A stretch of DNA of 64,000 nt. Source: a bacterium. Lineage in GTDB: Bacteria > Vulcanimicrobiota > Xenobia > Xenobiales > JADMJV01. The stretch covers positions 1-64,000 of the forward strand of contig JASBRJ010000247.1 of the NCBI GenBank assembly GCA_030149525.1, given 5' to 3'. Shown piece after piece: positions 50,000 to 59,030 of the stretch. The notes beneath the pieces were generated by a model. It was not told the origin of the DNA. It saw only the letters and a list, made by a program, of their open reading frames with translations, and made no database searches. The position numbers were made by a program, and so were the translations under genes. How positions within the stretch are numbered: the stretch's first letter is position 1; each line of letters starts with the position of its first letter.

Positions 50000-51508
50000 A
50001 TGTTCGAACCGGCAGCTATGCTCGCAGACGATCCCAAAATTTGTAAAAATCACAGTGCTACTTTCAATGAATTTATTTTGCTGCCGCGGAAGACGGATCG
50101 CGCTCACGCTATCGACTCAGTCAGCTTGGACACACGAGTCACCAGCGACTTTCTCTTGAGTATCCCATTCATGAGTGCAGCCATGGAGTCGGTAACGGGC
50201 GACCAGTTGGCCATCGCGCTGGCACTCCACGGAGGGCTGGGTGTTGTTCCGGCTGGGCGAATCGGTGTGGACAGACAGGTTCGCATGATCGAAGAGGTCA
50301 AATCTTATCGTGACGGATTTCTTCCTCGGTTTACCTCGGTGACTCCCGAAACGAAAATTCGTGTAGTGGATCAGATGGAAGGGGAGGACGGCTACAGTTC
50401 CTTCCCTGTTCTTAACGACGACGGCGTACTGGTGGGACGCGTCTCTACCAGCGGATATCATCCCGACCACGATCTCGATCTGTGCGTGTCGGAGCGAATG
50501 CAGCCGTTGGAGAATTTGCTGACAATTCCGGTGGACCAACCGCGCGATGAGATCGTAGAAATGCTTTTCACCAGCGCCTACAATCGTGCCTATTTGGTTG
50601 ATGAGGCCGGTCGTCTGCACGCCATCGTGCTCCGGTCCGGTCTACGCCGAGAGCGTCGGTTTAAGGACGCCACCCGAGACGAGAAAGGTCGCCTCAAGGT
50701 CGGCGCTGCCATATCAACGCACGCCGAGGATCAGGAGCGTGCCAAGGCGTGTGTCGCTGCAGGGGCCGATCTGCTGGCGGTGGACGCTTCCGACGGTGTC
50801 TCCGAATACATGAAAGAGACCATCGAATATGTGAAGCGGCTTCAAGTCCCGGTGGTGGCCGGCAACGTGGTCGACCGAGCCGGTTTTGAATATTTGGCCG
50901 AGTGGGGAGCCGATGCGGTGAAGGTCGGAATCGGATCCGGGTCGATTTGCACCACCCGCCGGGTGAAGGCTATCGGTCGTGGTCAGGCAACCGCTGTTCG
51001 CGACGTTGCCCTGGCTCGAGATGATTGGGCTCGAAAAACCGGGAAATACATTCCTATTATCTCCGACGGAGGCTTGGCAGGAACCGGCGATATGTCGGTA
51101 GCTCTGTGTATGGGAGCCGACGTTTTGATGATGGGGAAATACTTTGCCGGTTTCCATGAGAGTCCGACCCTTCCCGTTAAGAAGACATTCCCAGTTATGG
51201 CCTCCGGTGGCAGCACACAGGTGCAGGTCACGGTCAAGCCTTACTGGGGAGAAGCCTCGGCCAAGGCGAAAAATGTCCGTCGGTACCAACAAAACGATCC
51301 CCGTACATTCGTGATTGAAGGTGAGGAGGGGTTTGTTGTCAACAAAGGCTCTCTTCACGACCTCCTTCCTCGCGACCTGAGGGCTATCAAGGGAACGCTC
51401 TCTTCCTGTGGTTGCTCCGATCTCGCCCAGTTCCGAAGCGAGGTCATGCTGGAGCGGCAGTCGGTGGGTTCTCAAGCCGAAGGTGGCACATCGGTGCTGA
51501 TGGGATAG
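50000..51508 (+). CDS. guaB: IMP dehydrogenase, kinetoplastid/Lachnospiraceae-type
   Basis: 502 residues. The TIM barrel is interrupted by a CBS-pair region (about 95-215). The active-site loop [11 protein letters not shown] carries the catalytic Cys; the usual sequence has Gly-Pro or Gly-Gly at the third and fourth positions. The flap reads [15 protein letters not shown], and the segment [19 protein letters not shown] and [17 protein letters not shown] match the branch known from kinetoplastids and some Clostridia. It oxidises IMP to XMP with NAD+ for GTP synthesis. No good ribosome-binding site was found; a later ATG (50018) is possible. Confidence 0.93.
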   Translation: MFEPAAMLADDPKICKNHSATFNEFILLPRKTDRAHAIDSVSLDTRVTSDFLLSIPFMSAAMESVTGDQLAIALALHGGLGVVPAGRIGVDRQVRMIEEVKSYRDGFLPRFTSVTPETKIRVVDQMEGEDGYSSFPVLNDDGVLVGRVSTSGYHPDHDLDLCVSERMQPLENLLTIPVDQPRDEIVEMLFTSAYNRAYLVDEAGRLHAIVLRSGLRRERRFKDATRDEKGRLKVGAAISTHAEDQERAKACVAAGADLLAVDASDGVSEYMKETIEYVKRLQVPVVAGNVVDRAGFEYLAEWGADAVKVGIGSGSICTTRRVKAIGRGQATAVRDVALARDDWARKTGKYIPIISDGGLAGTGDMSVALCMGADVLMMGKYFAGFHESPTLPVKKTFPVMASGGSTQVQVTVKPYWGEASAKAKNVRRYQQNDPRTFVIEGEEGFVVNKGSLHDLLPRDLRAIKGTLSSCGCSDLAQFRSEVMLERQSVGSQAEGGTSVLMG

Positions 51509-51572
51509 AGAATTTGCGCAACGTCTTTGCAACCGAATTGAACTTGGATAAGACAGAATTGAGGAATCGAAT

Positions 51573-52268
51573 ATGTCCATGGAACAGAATGAATTAAGAG
51601 CGTTGATGAGGCTTTTCTTTAAGCCTCACCCCTGGCACGGAGTCTCCCCCGGGGAAGGCTTTCCGGCTGAGTTGTCGGTGTTTATCGAGCAGGTTCCCAC
51701 CGACACGGTGAAATACGAGATAGACAAGGTGTCGGGCTATCTGAAGCTGGATAGGCCTCAAAAGTTTTCCTCTCAGTCTCCTTGCCTCTATGGCTTTGTC
51801 CCTCGTACATACTGTGGCAACAGAGTGGGAGCTTACTCGGCAGAGAAGACAGGGAATCCCCAGGTCAAAGGTGACGGAGACCCCATCGATATCTGCGTTC
51901 TTTCGGAGAGGTCCATCTCCCACGGAGACGTGCTGGTGAACTGTATTCCCATCGGAGGCATCCGAATGATCGACTCCAACGAAGCGGATGATAAAATCAT
52001 CGCAGTTATGAAAGATGATGCTGTTTACGGGCAAATCACCGACGTGACCGGTTTGCCTGAACAGTTGGTGGAGCGACTTTGCCATTACTTTCTTTCCTAC
52101 AAAGATCTTCCGAGTGCTACCAAGGCTCGTCGGGTGGAGATAGAGTCGGTCTACGGCCGCACGGAGGCCCTCAGGGTGCTCCAGTACTCCATGGACGACT
52201 ATACCGAACACTTTAACGATCCCGACAAACGTTTTCAGGACCTCATCACCCACCTGACCAATCGTTAG
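51573..52268 (+). CDS. ppa: Soluble inorganic pyrophosphatase, family I
   Basis: 231 residues, longer than the E. coli enzyme (176). Metal ligands: KYEIDK near residue 45, YGFVPRTYCG, the D-G-D-P-I-D-I-C-V-L core, and DDKIIAV. The protein cleaves PPi to drive biosynthetic reactions such as the nucleotide synthesis steps served by the upstream guaB. GAGG lies 8 nt before the ATG. The C-terminal part (about 180-231) is helical and typical of the longer chlamydial/Bacteroidetes-like forms. Confidence 0.93.
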   Translation: MSMEQNELRALMRLFFKPHPWHGVSPGEGFPAELSVFIEQVPTDTVKYEIDKVSGYLKLDRPQKFSSQSPCLYGFVPRTYCGNRVGAYSAEKTGNPQVKGDGDPIDICVLSERSISHGDVLVNCIPIGGIRMIDSNEADDKIIAVMKDDAVYGQITDVTGLPEQLVERLCHYFLSYKDLPSATKARRVEIESVYGRTEALRVLQYSMDDYTEHFNDPDKRFQDLITHLTNR

Positions 52269-52282
52269 GGACCTCCGTACAG

Positions 52283-52318
52283 AAAAAAAGAGCAGTCGCG
52301 CGCGACTGCTCTTTTTTT
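52283..52318. terminator. Perfect 36-bp palindromic bidirectional terminator
   Basis: Seven A, GAGCAGTCGCG, its exact complement, and seven T. It sits between convergent ppa and the peptide-ligase gene and serves both strands. Confidence 0.9.
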
Positions 52319-52342
52319 CTTCTGGTCGACCTATGATCGTCG

Positions 52343-54022
52343 CTAAACGATCCATTCGCTGGACTGGGCGGCCCAATCCAAGGTCTCCAAAGTGCGCTGG
52401 TACAGTTCTTCAGCTTCCTCAGGGGAGTCGCCCACACAGGTGACACCGATCTTTCCGAACTCCGAGAGCGCGCCAATCATGTGGAACACTACACCGGTGT
52501 TGGAGGAGCTGTTATAGTGGAGCCCCGTGTACGTGACTATGTCGATGAGATCTTGAGGAAGTAGGCCTTTGTATTTCTCGTCTTCCAGGTTGTCGGAGGC
52601 AAAATAGAATTTCGGGATCGCCGTCCCGCTCTGGAAGGTTCCCGTTTCCGGGTTGTAGCGACCGCCCGTAAGAAATTGCAGGGTGCGGAAAGGGTGGGTC
52701 GTGCCCCCTTTACGCAGGTTGATTTCCACCGCGAACATATCCCAGTCATCCCCGTTCGGGATGGCTAGAAAGTCAATGGAGAGTCGGCCGATCACACCCG
52801 TTTTGGCCAGCACTTCACCGATAGCGCTTCCCGCTTTGTGAAGAGCCGCCCGGTAAGTCGGCCGTGCGGGAAAAGAGCAGCCGATGAAGACTTGGCCGTC
52901 CGGTCCGCCTAGCTTTTGGTCGTGGGTGGAAATGAGTTGCGATTCGCCAAGGGGTGTAATGCGCAACTGGACCGAGGGAGATTCTTTGGGGTCTCCCTCC
53001 AGAAATTCCTCAACGATCCCCTCCATTTCCACGAATTTTGCGAGGAAGCCGTTCCAGTTCATTCCAGGAGCTTGATAGCGTGCGCGAAGTGGGATTTCTC
53101 TGGCTAGAATCTCCCGAGCCTGCTTCTCGTCGGTCACTCCATCCAGGCAATCCAGGGGCATGATGGCATTGCCCTCTCCGGAGAAGCCTTCGTTGATCTT
53201 GATGACCACCTTCTTGAGTCCCGGAATCTTCTTCCACAACTCCAGGGTGCAGTCAAAAATATCGTCGGCAGACTTAAGATCTTCAAAGCCTTCCGGCATG
53301 GGAACGCCGGCCTGGCGAAAAAGTTTGCGGGAGCCGCTCTTCGAGCCATGGTGAAGATGCTTGGGATCCGGTCCCAGGAGCGGGATACCCAGGGCAACGG
53401 AAAGCTGCTTCTCCGCTTGGGTAACGTTGAAGACAGTCAGGTGAGTGTTTTTTGAGTCTCCAATCGCTTTGCGGATTCTTCGCATGAGAGCCGGACGCTC
53501 AAGAATCTTTCGGGATAAACTCTTATTGGAAGAGTCGTGAGTGGCAAACATCTCAAGACGGCGTCGGGCGTGAGAGAAAGGAATCCCCGGAAGAAGTTGC
53601 AGGTAGTAGTCGACAATATGAGGGTGAATCGGCTCCGAGGTGACAAAAATGACCCTCGTTTTTGGGAGCGACAACAGAATGAGAAGAAAGAGAAGTCTCT
53701 CCTCGTAGTGGCGGACGCCCTTCAGTTTTTGGAGTTCCTCGGCATCTAGTGAGAGCGATGGGACCACCAGAACTGTCTGTTCGACATGGCCGTCGGCCAT
53801 GAGGTTCTGCCAGAGATGGGGTAGTTGGGCGTAGAGTTCGGCGAAACGCTCATCTTCTTCTTTGGAGCCGGCGGGCGGCAGAAAAAGATCGGCCCACCCG
53901 GGAACATCTTGAGGTTGGCGCCAGGCAAACCCGTTGGCTTTGACTTCTCCTCCCTCAGGGGCTACAGTTGCTACACTTGAATCGAGCCCGGTTACTCTAA
54001 TGTCCTTGTGACGTTCCACCAT
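52343..54022 (-). CDS. PGM1-type ATP-grasp peptide ligase
   Basis: 559 residues. The N-terminal pre-ATP-grasp region (about 80-215) has LVVPSLSLD, a YEERLLFLLILL helix, VTSEPIHPHIVDYYLQLLPG and the Arg/Lys-rich segment KSLSRKILERPALMRRI. The ATP-grasp core follows with GSKSGSRKLFRQAGVPMPEG and VVIKINEGFSGEGNA. Metal/substrate residues lie in FAVEINLRKGGTTHPF. This arrangement matches carboxylate-amine ligases related to pheganomycin PGM1, which couple peptides or amino acids. SD GGAGG is only 3 nt from the ATG. No peptide gene is adjacent, so its substrate is open. Confidence 0.88.
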   Translation of the reverse strand: MVERHKDIRVTGLDSSVATVAPEGGEVKANGFAWRQPQDVPGWADLFLPPAGSKEEDERFAELYAQLPHLWQNLMADGHVEQTVLVVPSLSLDAEELQKLKGVRHYEERLLFLLILLSLPKTRVIFVTSEPIHPHIVDYYLQLLPGIPFSHARRRLEMFATHDSSNKSLSRKILERPALMRRIRKAIGDSKNTHLTVFNVTQAEKQLSVALGIPLLGPDPKHLHHGSKSGSRKLFRQAGVPMPEGFEDLKSADDIFDCTLELWKKIPGLKKVVIKINEGFSGEGNAIMPLDCLDGVTDEKQAREILAREIPLRARYQAPGMNWNGFLAKFVEMEGIVEEFLEGDPKESPSVQLRITPLGESQLISTHDQKLGGPDGQVFIGCSFPARPTYRAALHKAGSAIGEVLAKTGVIGRLSIDFLAIPNGDDWDMFAVEINLRKGGTTHPFRTLQFLTGGRYNPETGTFQSGTAIPKFYFASDNLEDEKYKGLLPQDLIDIVTYTGLHYNSSSNTGVVFHMIGALSEFGKIGVTCVGDSPEEAEELYQRTLETLDWAAQSSEWIV

Positions 54023-54133
54023 TTACCTCCGTTGCCGTCCCGATAGATGATCGGAGAGTCGGCTGTTGCAAAGTGCAGGTTCACGGTGAGAGTGAGGGTA
54101 ACCTTCCGGTTGGCAGGACTGTTACAACCTTTC

Positions 54134-54159
54134 ACTAGGGCCTGGTGATAGGCCCTAGT
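54134..54159. other. Strong hairpin over the stop codon of the cyclase gene
   Basis: ACTAGGGCCT / AGGCCCTAGT, 10-bp perfect stem with a 6-nt loop. On the minus strand the stem includes the TAG stop of the cyclase gene and is followed by GAAAGG rather than T's, so it is not a canonical terminator. Confidence 0.6.
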
Positions 54160-55414
54160 CCTGATGTTGCGGGAGCTGCAAGTCTCCCAGGCCACCGATT
54201 TCGTAAATGCAAACGGGCTTGGAGTAGCCCTTCATGTTGACTCTGAGTTTCCCGTCGATGCGAGCCTCGTTGCCGAGTTGGTCGCAGGTCTCTTTGGAGG
54301 CGAGAATTTGGCCGCCGATGGTGAAAGCTTCAATGCGTGCCGTCAGATTGACAGGGCTGCCTACGACACTATACTTCATCCGCTTCTCCGAACCTATGTT
54401 GCCCACCACAACTTCTCCGGTATTGAGGCCGATACCGCAGTGGATAGGAACCAGGTCCTCCGATTGCAGGAGACGGTTGAGGCCGTCCATGGCCCGCTGC
54501 ATTTCAATGGCGCAACAGGCGGCACGCCTGGCGTGGTCTTCCATGGCTACCGGGGCTCCAAAGATGATGAGGAGGGCGTCGCCGATAATTTCATCGATGG
54601 TGCCTCCCCATTTGAGGGCTATTTCCACCATAAAATGGAGGTAGTGATTGAGGATGCGGACGACGTTCTCGGGGCCCAGTTTGTCGGACATAGGGGTAAA
54701 GCCGCGGAGATCCGACATCAAGATGGTGACCTCGCGTCTTTCCCCTCCTATATGAAGCTCCTCGGGCGAGGAAAGGACATGATCGGCTACGTCGTCGGTC
54801 ACGTAACGACCTAAGACTCTTCGTATAAAATCGTTCTTTCTGGAAAGCTCTTTTTCTCGGTCCAGGAGAAGGGCCTGGGTCTGGAGGGTGTTACGCAGCT
54901 CGAGTTCTGTTTCAGCGATACGGGCCAGATCGAGCATCATCTCTAGCTGAGCGTCCGTCACTTCCCCCCGGGGTTTGGCGTCCAGGGCACAGAGAGTGCC
55001 CACTGGTTGTCCATCTTTGACTCTGAGCGGAAAGCCCAGGTAAAAGCGAGTGCAAGGTGGCCCTTTGACATACGGTTTATCGGCCCACTGAGGGTCTTCG
55101 GCAGCGTTCAGGACCAGAACCGCTCCCGGTTGTTTGATGGTCGTGTCGCAAAAGGTGCCCTGACGTGGGAGTTCGGTAACGTTCTCAATTCCGCATTGAG
55201 CTTTGAACCACTGTCGCTTGTCGTCTAGGAGGGCGACATAGGCCACCGGCACGTCCAGGATGTGACAAACGATACGGCATAAGCGTTGGAATCTCTCCTC
55301 CGGGGGAGTATCCAGCAGCCCCAGGGATTTCAGGGCTTCCAATCTCTTCTCTTCGTCAAACACGACCACATTAGACACCGACATATTGCTGGCTTCTGGA
55401 TCCCTCGATTTCAC
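54155..55414 (-). CDS. GAF-domain class III adenylate/guanylate cyclase
   Basis: 419 residues from GTG 55414; an ATG 10 codons later (55384) with AGAAG upstream is a serious alternative. GAF domain about 20-170 (LLDTPPEERFQRLC start, FCDTTIKQPGAVLV). A short linker helix leads to the class III catalytic domain (about 225-405): LMSDLRGFTPMSD, GDALLIIFGAP, IGLNTGEVVVGNIGSEKR, MKYSVVGSPVNLTAR. Metal Asp residues are present (SDLRGF, GDA). It produces cAMP or cGMP in response to a GAF ligand. No cyclic-nucleotide receptor is nearby. Confidence 0.9.
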   Translation of the reverse strand: MKSRDPEASNMSVSNVVVFDEEKRLEALKSLGLLDTPPEERFQRLCRIVCHILDVPVAYVALLDDKRQWFKAQCGIENVTELPRQGTFCDTTIKQPGAVLVLNAAEDPQWADKPYVKGPPCTRFYLGFPLRVKDGQPVGTLCALDAKPRGEVTDAQLEMMLDLARIAETELELRNTLQTQALLLDREKELSRKNDFIRRVLGRYVTDDVADHVLSSPEELHIGGERREVTILMSDLRGFTPMSDKLGPENVVRILNHYLHFMVEIALKWGGTIDEIIGDALLIIFGAPVAMEDHARRAACCAIEMQRAMDGLNRLLQSEDLVPIHCGIGLNTGEVVVGNIGSEKRMKYSVVGSPVNLTARIEAFTIGGQILASKETCDQLGNEARIDGKLRVNMKGYSKPVCIYEIGGLGDLQLPQHQD

Positions 55415-55425
55415 CCTTCGGAAAT

Positions 55426-55456
55426 AAAAAGGCCCTACCCGTTCCCGGATAGGGCC
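55426..55456 (-). terminator. Terminator of the fadI-fadJ operon
   Basis: GGCCCTA / TAGGGCC stem (12-nt loop with a further short internal pairing), followed on the minus strand by TTTTTATTT. The T tract abuts the putative -10 of the cyclase gene. Confidence 0.8.
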
Positions 55457-55471
55457 GTTTCGCCGACCGAC

Positions 55472-57616
55472 TTAGAAGAAAGTCTTGTCCTTGGCTGCCA
55501 TGTCGCGGAGGATTTGGGCCGGTTCGAACCGTTCACCATGCTCTTTGGTCAGTCGCTCCAGGTTTTCTACCACCTGTTTCAGGCCGATAGAATCCATGTG
55601 ATGGAACGGGCCACCGTGGAACGGAGGGTAACCCAAGCCGAATACCGCACCCACATCTCCATCGCGGGGATTGCGCAGGATCTCTTCTTGCAGACAAAAG
55701 GCGCACTCGTTCAGGAAAGCGTAGAGGCAGCGCTCGGAGATGACTGCTCCCTTCATGTTGACCCTCTCGGGGTTGGGAAGTTCACGATAGACCGAGCGAT
55801 CCGGGGTACGTTGTTTGGAGCTGTAGCGATAGAAGCCCAGGCCGCTGGACTTGCCCTGGCGGCCGTCCAAGACGTTTTCCCATTTGGGCGGAGCCGTGAA
55901 GCGGCCGGGGAAGGCGTTCATCATGATACCCATGACCTTGGTCACCACTCCGATCCCCACTTCATCCATCAGCCGCATGGGTCCAACAGGAAAGCCGACA
56001 TATTCGAGGGCTTTGTCGATTTTTTCTATGGCGGCTCCATCGTAGAGGCATCTCACAGCTTCGTTGCAGAGGGCGGCAAGAATTCGGGAGGTGTAGAAGC
56101 CCGCTCCGTCGCGCACCACGATGGTGTGTTTTTTCATCTTTTTGGCCAGAGCAACGGTGGTGGCCGTCACCCAGTCGGCGGTGCCGTCATGGGTGATCAC
56201 TTCCACCAGTTGCATTTTTTCTACCGGACTGAAAAAGTGCATGCCGATGACCAATTCAGGGTTTTTCGCACCTTTTGCGATGTCGGCGATCGGGAGCGAA
56301 GAGGTGTTGCTGGCGAAGATGGTATTCTCGGAAAAGTTTTTCTCCACTTCTCCCAAAACTCGATGTTTGAGATCAATGTCTTCGAAAACCGCCTCCACCA
56401 CGATCTGGGATTTGGCAAAACCGGAATAGTCCGTAGTGGCGGTCACTCGGGAGAGACGGACGTCTCTTTCGAAGGGGCGGTAGTGCTTGCGCTTGACCTT
56501 GCGCTGGAGATACTTGTCCACGTATTTATACATCTTACCGAGAGTGTCTTCGGAGATATCCTTGACTCGGGTGTGGACGCCGACGTCGGAAAGAACGGTT
56601 GTGATTCCCGAACCCATAAGGCCACCACCAACCACAGCCGCGTGGGAGATCTTGACCGCTTCGGCGTCGGAGTCGATCCCGCTATCGGACTTCAGTTCCG
56701 TGGTGGTGTTGAAGAGATGTATCAGCGATTTGGAGACGGGGCTGACAGCGGCTTCTCCGAAGTATTTGGCTTCTTCTTCGAAGCCTGCAGCCTGGTCGGA
56801 ACGCAAGGCGGCACGAACAGCTTCCAAGGCGTACATCGGTGCCGGGTATTGCCCCTTGGTCTTCTCTTTGAGGTCGGCCTTGGCTTTGGTGTAGACGGCG
56901 CTTCGAACACCGATGGTCTCGGCCAGCTTTGTGGTCAGGTTTTTTTGACGACCATCCTTGCGCTTGACCGCGAGACCTTTTCCGGCAGCAAGTTCCGCTG
57001 CTGCCTCTCTGGCTCGGGAATGAAGGATTTGAACCGGAACCAATTCGTCTGCAAGTCCAAGCTTGTAAGCCTTTTTGGCCCGGGTCTTCTTGCCTGTAAG
57101 GATGAGATCCAGAGATTCGGGAAACCCGATGAGACGGGGGAGACGCTGCGTCCCTCCGGCCCCTGGGATCAGTCCGAGCTGAACTTCCGGGAGTGAGAGG
57201 ACAGTGGCGTCGTTGTCGCTGACCAATCGATAGTGACAGGCTAGAGCGAGCTCCAGTCCACCACCCATGCAAGCGCCGTCAACGGCGACCACAACCGGTT
57301 GTTTCAAGTCTTCCAGCTTTTGAAAGACTTGCTGGGCGTCACGGCTTCCCTGAGCCGCCTCTTCGGCGCTCGTGAGGGTGGCGAGAAATTTGATGTCGGC
57401 CCCAGCCACGAAGCTTCCGGGTTTTCCCGACTGAATCACCACCGCTTTGATTTTCGAACTGTTCTTGATTTCGTCGAAACGGCCGTCCAGTTCCTCGAAG
57501 ACTTCGGGGGAGAGGACGTTTAGCTTGCTGTCGGGTTGGTCGATGGTGAGAACGGCAATCCCATCTTCACCAACTTCCATCGCTGTGGCTCTCGTTTTGG
57601 TTTGTGTTTTACTCAT
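55472..57616 (-). CDS. fadJ: Fatty-acid oxidation complex alpha subunit (FadJ/FadB-like)
   Basis: 714 residues. An enoyl-CoA hydratase (crotonase) domain at about 10-190 has FVAGADIKFL and ALDGACMGGGLELALACHYR-type loops. L-3-hydroxyacyl-CoA dehydrogenase at about 320-700: VVGGGLMGSGI NAD loop, ASNTSSLPI, GMHFFSPVEKM, catalytic His in this last motif, and a second helical domain. It converts trans-2-enoyl-CoA to 3-ketoacyl-CoA. It starts 4 bp after fadI, so the two make the beta-oxidation trifunctional complex. Confidence 0.95.
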   Translation of the reverse strand: MSKTQTKTRATAMEVGEDGIAVLTIDQPDSKLNVLSPEVFEELDGRFDEIKNSSKIKAVVIQSGKPGSFVAGADIKFLATLTSAEEAAQGSRDAQQVFQKLEDLKQPVVVAVDGACMGGGLELALACHYRLVSDNDATVLSLPEVQLGLIPGAGGTQRLPRLIGFPESLDLILTGKKTRAKKAYKLGLADELVPVQILHSRAREAAAELAAGKGLAVKRKDGRQKNLTTKLAETIGVRSAVYTKAKADLKEKTKGQYPAPMYALEAVRAALRSDQAAGFEEEAKYFGEAAVSPVSKSLIHLFNTTTELKSDSGIDSDAEAVKISHAAVVGGGLMGSGITTVLSDVGVHTRVKDISEDTLGKMYKYVDKYLQRKVKRKHYRPFERDVRLSRVTATTDYSGFAKSQIVVEAVFEDIDLKHRVLGEVEKNFSENTIFASNTSSLPIADIAKGAKNPELVIGMHFFSPVEKMQLVEVITHDGTADWVTATTVALAKKMKKHTIVVRDGAGFYTSRILAALCNEAVRCLYDGAAIEKIDKALEYVGFPVGPMRLMDEVGIGVVTKVMGIMMNAFPGRFTAPPKWENVLDGRQGKSSGLGFYRYSSKQRTPDRSVYRELPNPERVNMKGAVISERCLYAFLNECAFCLQEEILRNPRDGDVGAVFGLGYPPFHGGPFHHMDSIGLKQVVENLERLTKEHGERFEPAQILRDMAAKDKTFF

Positions 57617-57620
57617 TGAA

Positions 57621-58952
57621 CTAAATCCTCTCCAGGAGTAGGGCGGTGCCCATTCCGCCGGCCGCGCAAAGGGCTAGCAGGGCACGGTCGACGCCGCGTC
57701 GTTGCAGCTCGCGAGACATTCCGATGACCATTCGGGCTCCGGTCGCTCCGAAAGGGTGGCCCAGGGCGATAGAGCCTCCGTTCACGTTCAGCTTCTCACG
57801 GTCGACTTTGCCGACGATTTCGTCCTGATCCAAGTAGTCTTTGGCGAAATCTTCGGACTCCAGGGCGTGAATCACCGACAGAACCTGAGCTGCGAAGGCT
57901 TCATGAATGTCGATCAGGTCGACGTCCTCAAGCTTAATCTCGGCGGAATCCAGGACCTGCGGAATGCACAGGGCCGGGCCCAGTAGCAATTGATCTTCCG
58001 GGTCGAGGGCGACGGTTGACCAATGAGTGACGGCGGCCAGCGGTTTGAGCCCCAATTCCTTGGCTTTGCTTTCCCTCATCAGAAGAACTACAGCGGCACC
58101 GTCGGTGAGTCCAGAAGAGTTGCCGGCTGAGAGCGTTCCATAGGTCTTGTCGAAGACCGGCTTCAATTCGCCCAGCTGCTCCTTGGTGGTGTCGGCTCGT
58201 ACGAATGAGTCTTCCGTCACGGGAGAATACTTGGGAGAGGGGTAAACGGTCATGACCTCTTCTTGGGTCTTGCCTTCTTCTCTGGCTTTGGCTGCGTTTT
58301 TGTGAGAGGCCAGGGCCAGTTCGTCCTGGGCGTCTCGAGAAATATTGTTTTTGCGAGCCATGATTTCGCAGTGCTGCCCCATCGTTTTGCCGGTGGAGTA
58401 TTCGGCAATGGAGGGTGGGGTGGGTATTAAGGATTCAATGTTCAGCCCGGAGAGAGCTTTCATGCGGGCCGGGAAACTTTTCGCTTTAGAAAGCGCCATC
58501 AACGAGTCGACGACGTTTTTGCTGTAGGGGACGGGCACGTTGGACATGGATTCCGCTCCACCGGCGATCACCACGTCATATTCTCCCTTCAGGATCCCTT
58601 CAGCGGCCGCAATAACGCTCTGGGCGCTTGAAGCGCAGGCTCGACCGAGTGTGTAGCCGGGAATCTTTCGCGGCAGGTCTGCGGAGAGGACGACCTCTCT
58701 GGCAAGATTGGGCGCGTGAGGCGAAGGAAGCACGGTTCCCATGATCACCTCGTCGATTTCTTCTGTGTCGATTCCGACACGCGCAACGAGTTCCGAGGTT
58801 GCTATTCTCGAGAGATCGACTGCGGTCAGCTCAGCGAAGCTCGTGTAGGCTTTCACGAACGGAGTTCTGACCCCGTCCACGACCACAACTCTATCCTCTG
58901 TTTTCTTTTTGCCCGTCGATTTACGAGACTTTTTGGATGTTGTTTTACTCAA
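57621..58952 (-). CDS. fadI: 3-ketoacyl-CoA thiolase (FadI type)
   Basis: 443 residues. The nucleophile is Cys106 in [10 protein letters not shown]; the other active-site motifs are [10 protein letters not shown], the H-E-A-F motif, [11 protein letters not shown] and CAAGGMG. Sequence order and length match E. coli FadI closely. The N-terminal 20 residues are Ser/Lys/Thr-rich. It thiolytically cleaves 3-ketoacyl-CoA to acetyl-CoA and shortened acyl-CoA. It is first gene of the fadIJ operon; acyl-CoA dehydrogenase is not in this window. Confidence 0.95.
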   Translation of the reverse strand: MSKTTSKKSRKSTGKKKTEDRVVVVDGVRTPFVKAYTSFAELTAVDLSRIATSELVARVGIDTEEIDEVIMGTVLPSPHAPNLAREVVLSADLPRKIPGYTLGRACASSAQSVIAAAEGILKGEYDVVIAGGAESMSNVPVPYSKNVVDSLMALSKAKSFPARMKALSGLNIESLIPTPPSIAEYSTGKTMGQHCEIMARKNNISRDAQDELALASHKNAAKAREEGKTQEEVMTVYPSPKYSPVTEDSFVRADTTKEQLGELKPVFDKTYGTLSAGNSSGLTDGAAVVLLMRESKAKELGLKPLAAVTHWSTVALDPEDQLLLGPALCIPQVLDSAEIKLEDVDLIDIHEAFAAQVLSVIHALESEDFAKDYLDQDEIVGKVDREKLNVNGGSIALGHPFGATGARMVIGMSRELQRRGVDRALLALCAAGGMGTALLLERI

Positions 58953-59030
58953 TGTGGGCGTCCCCTTTCCGGCTTGTTAACACGCTTCATCTACCGGGTT
59001 GGTGGGTACAAGAGATACCGATAAGGGGTA

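Noticed and set aside
55286-57196. 636-codon open frame on the plus strand
   Set aside because: Antisense to fadJ; sequence is a His/Gly-rich mirror of the real gene with no family features.
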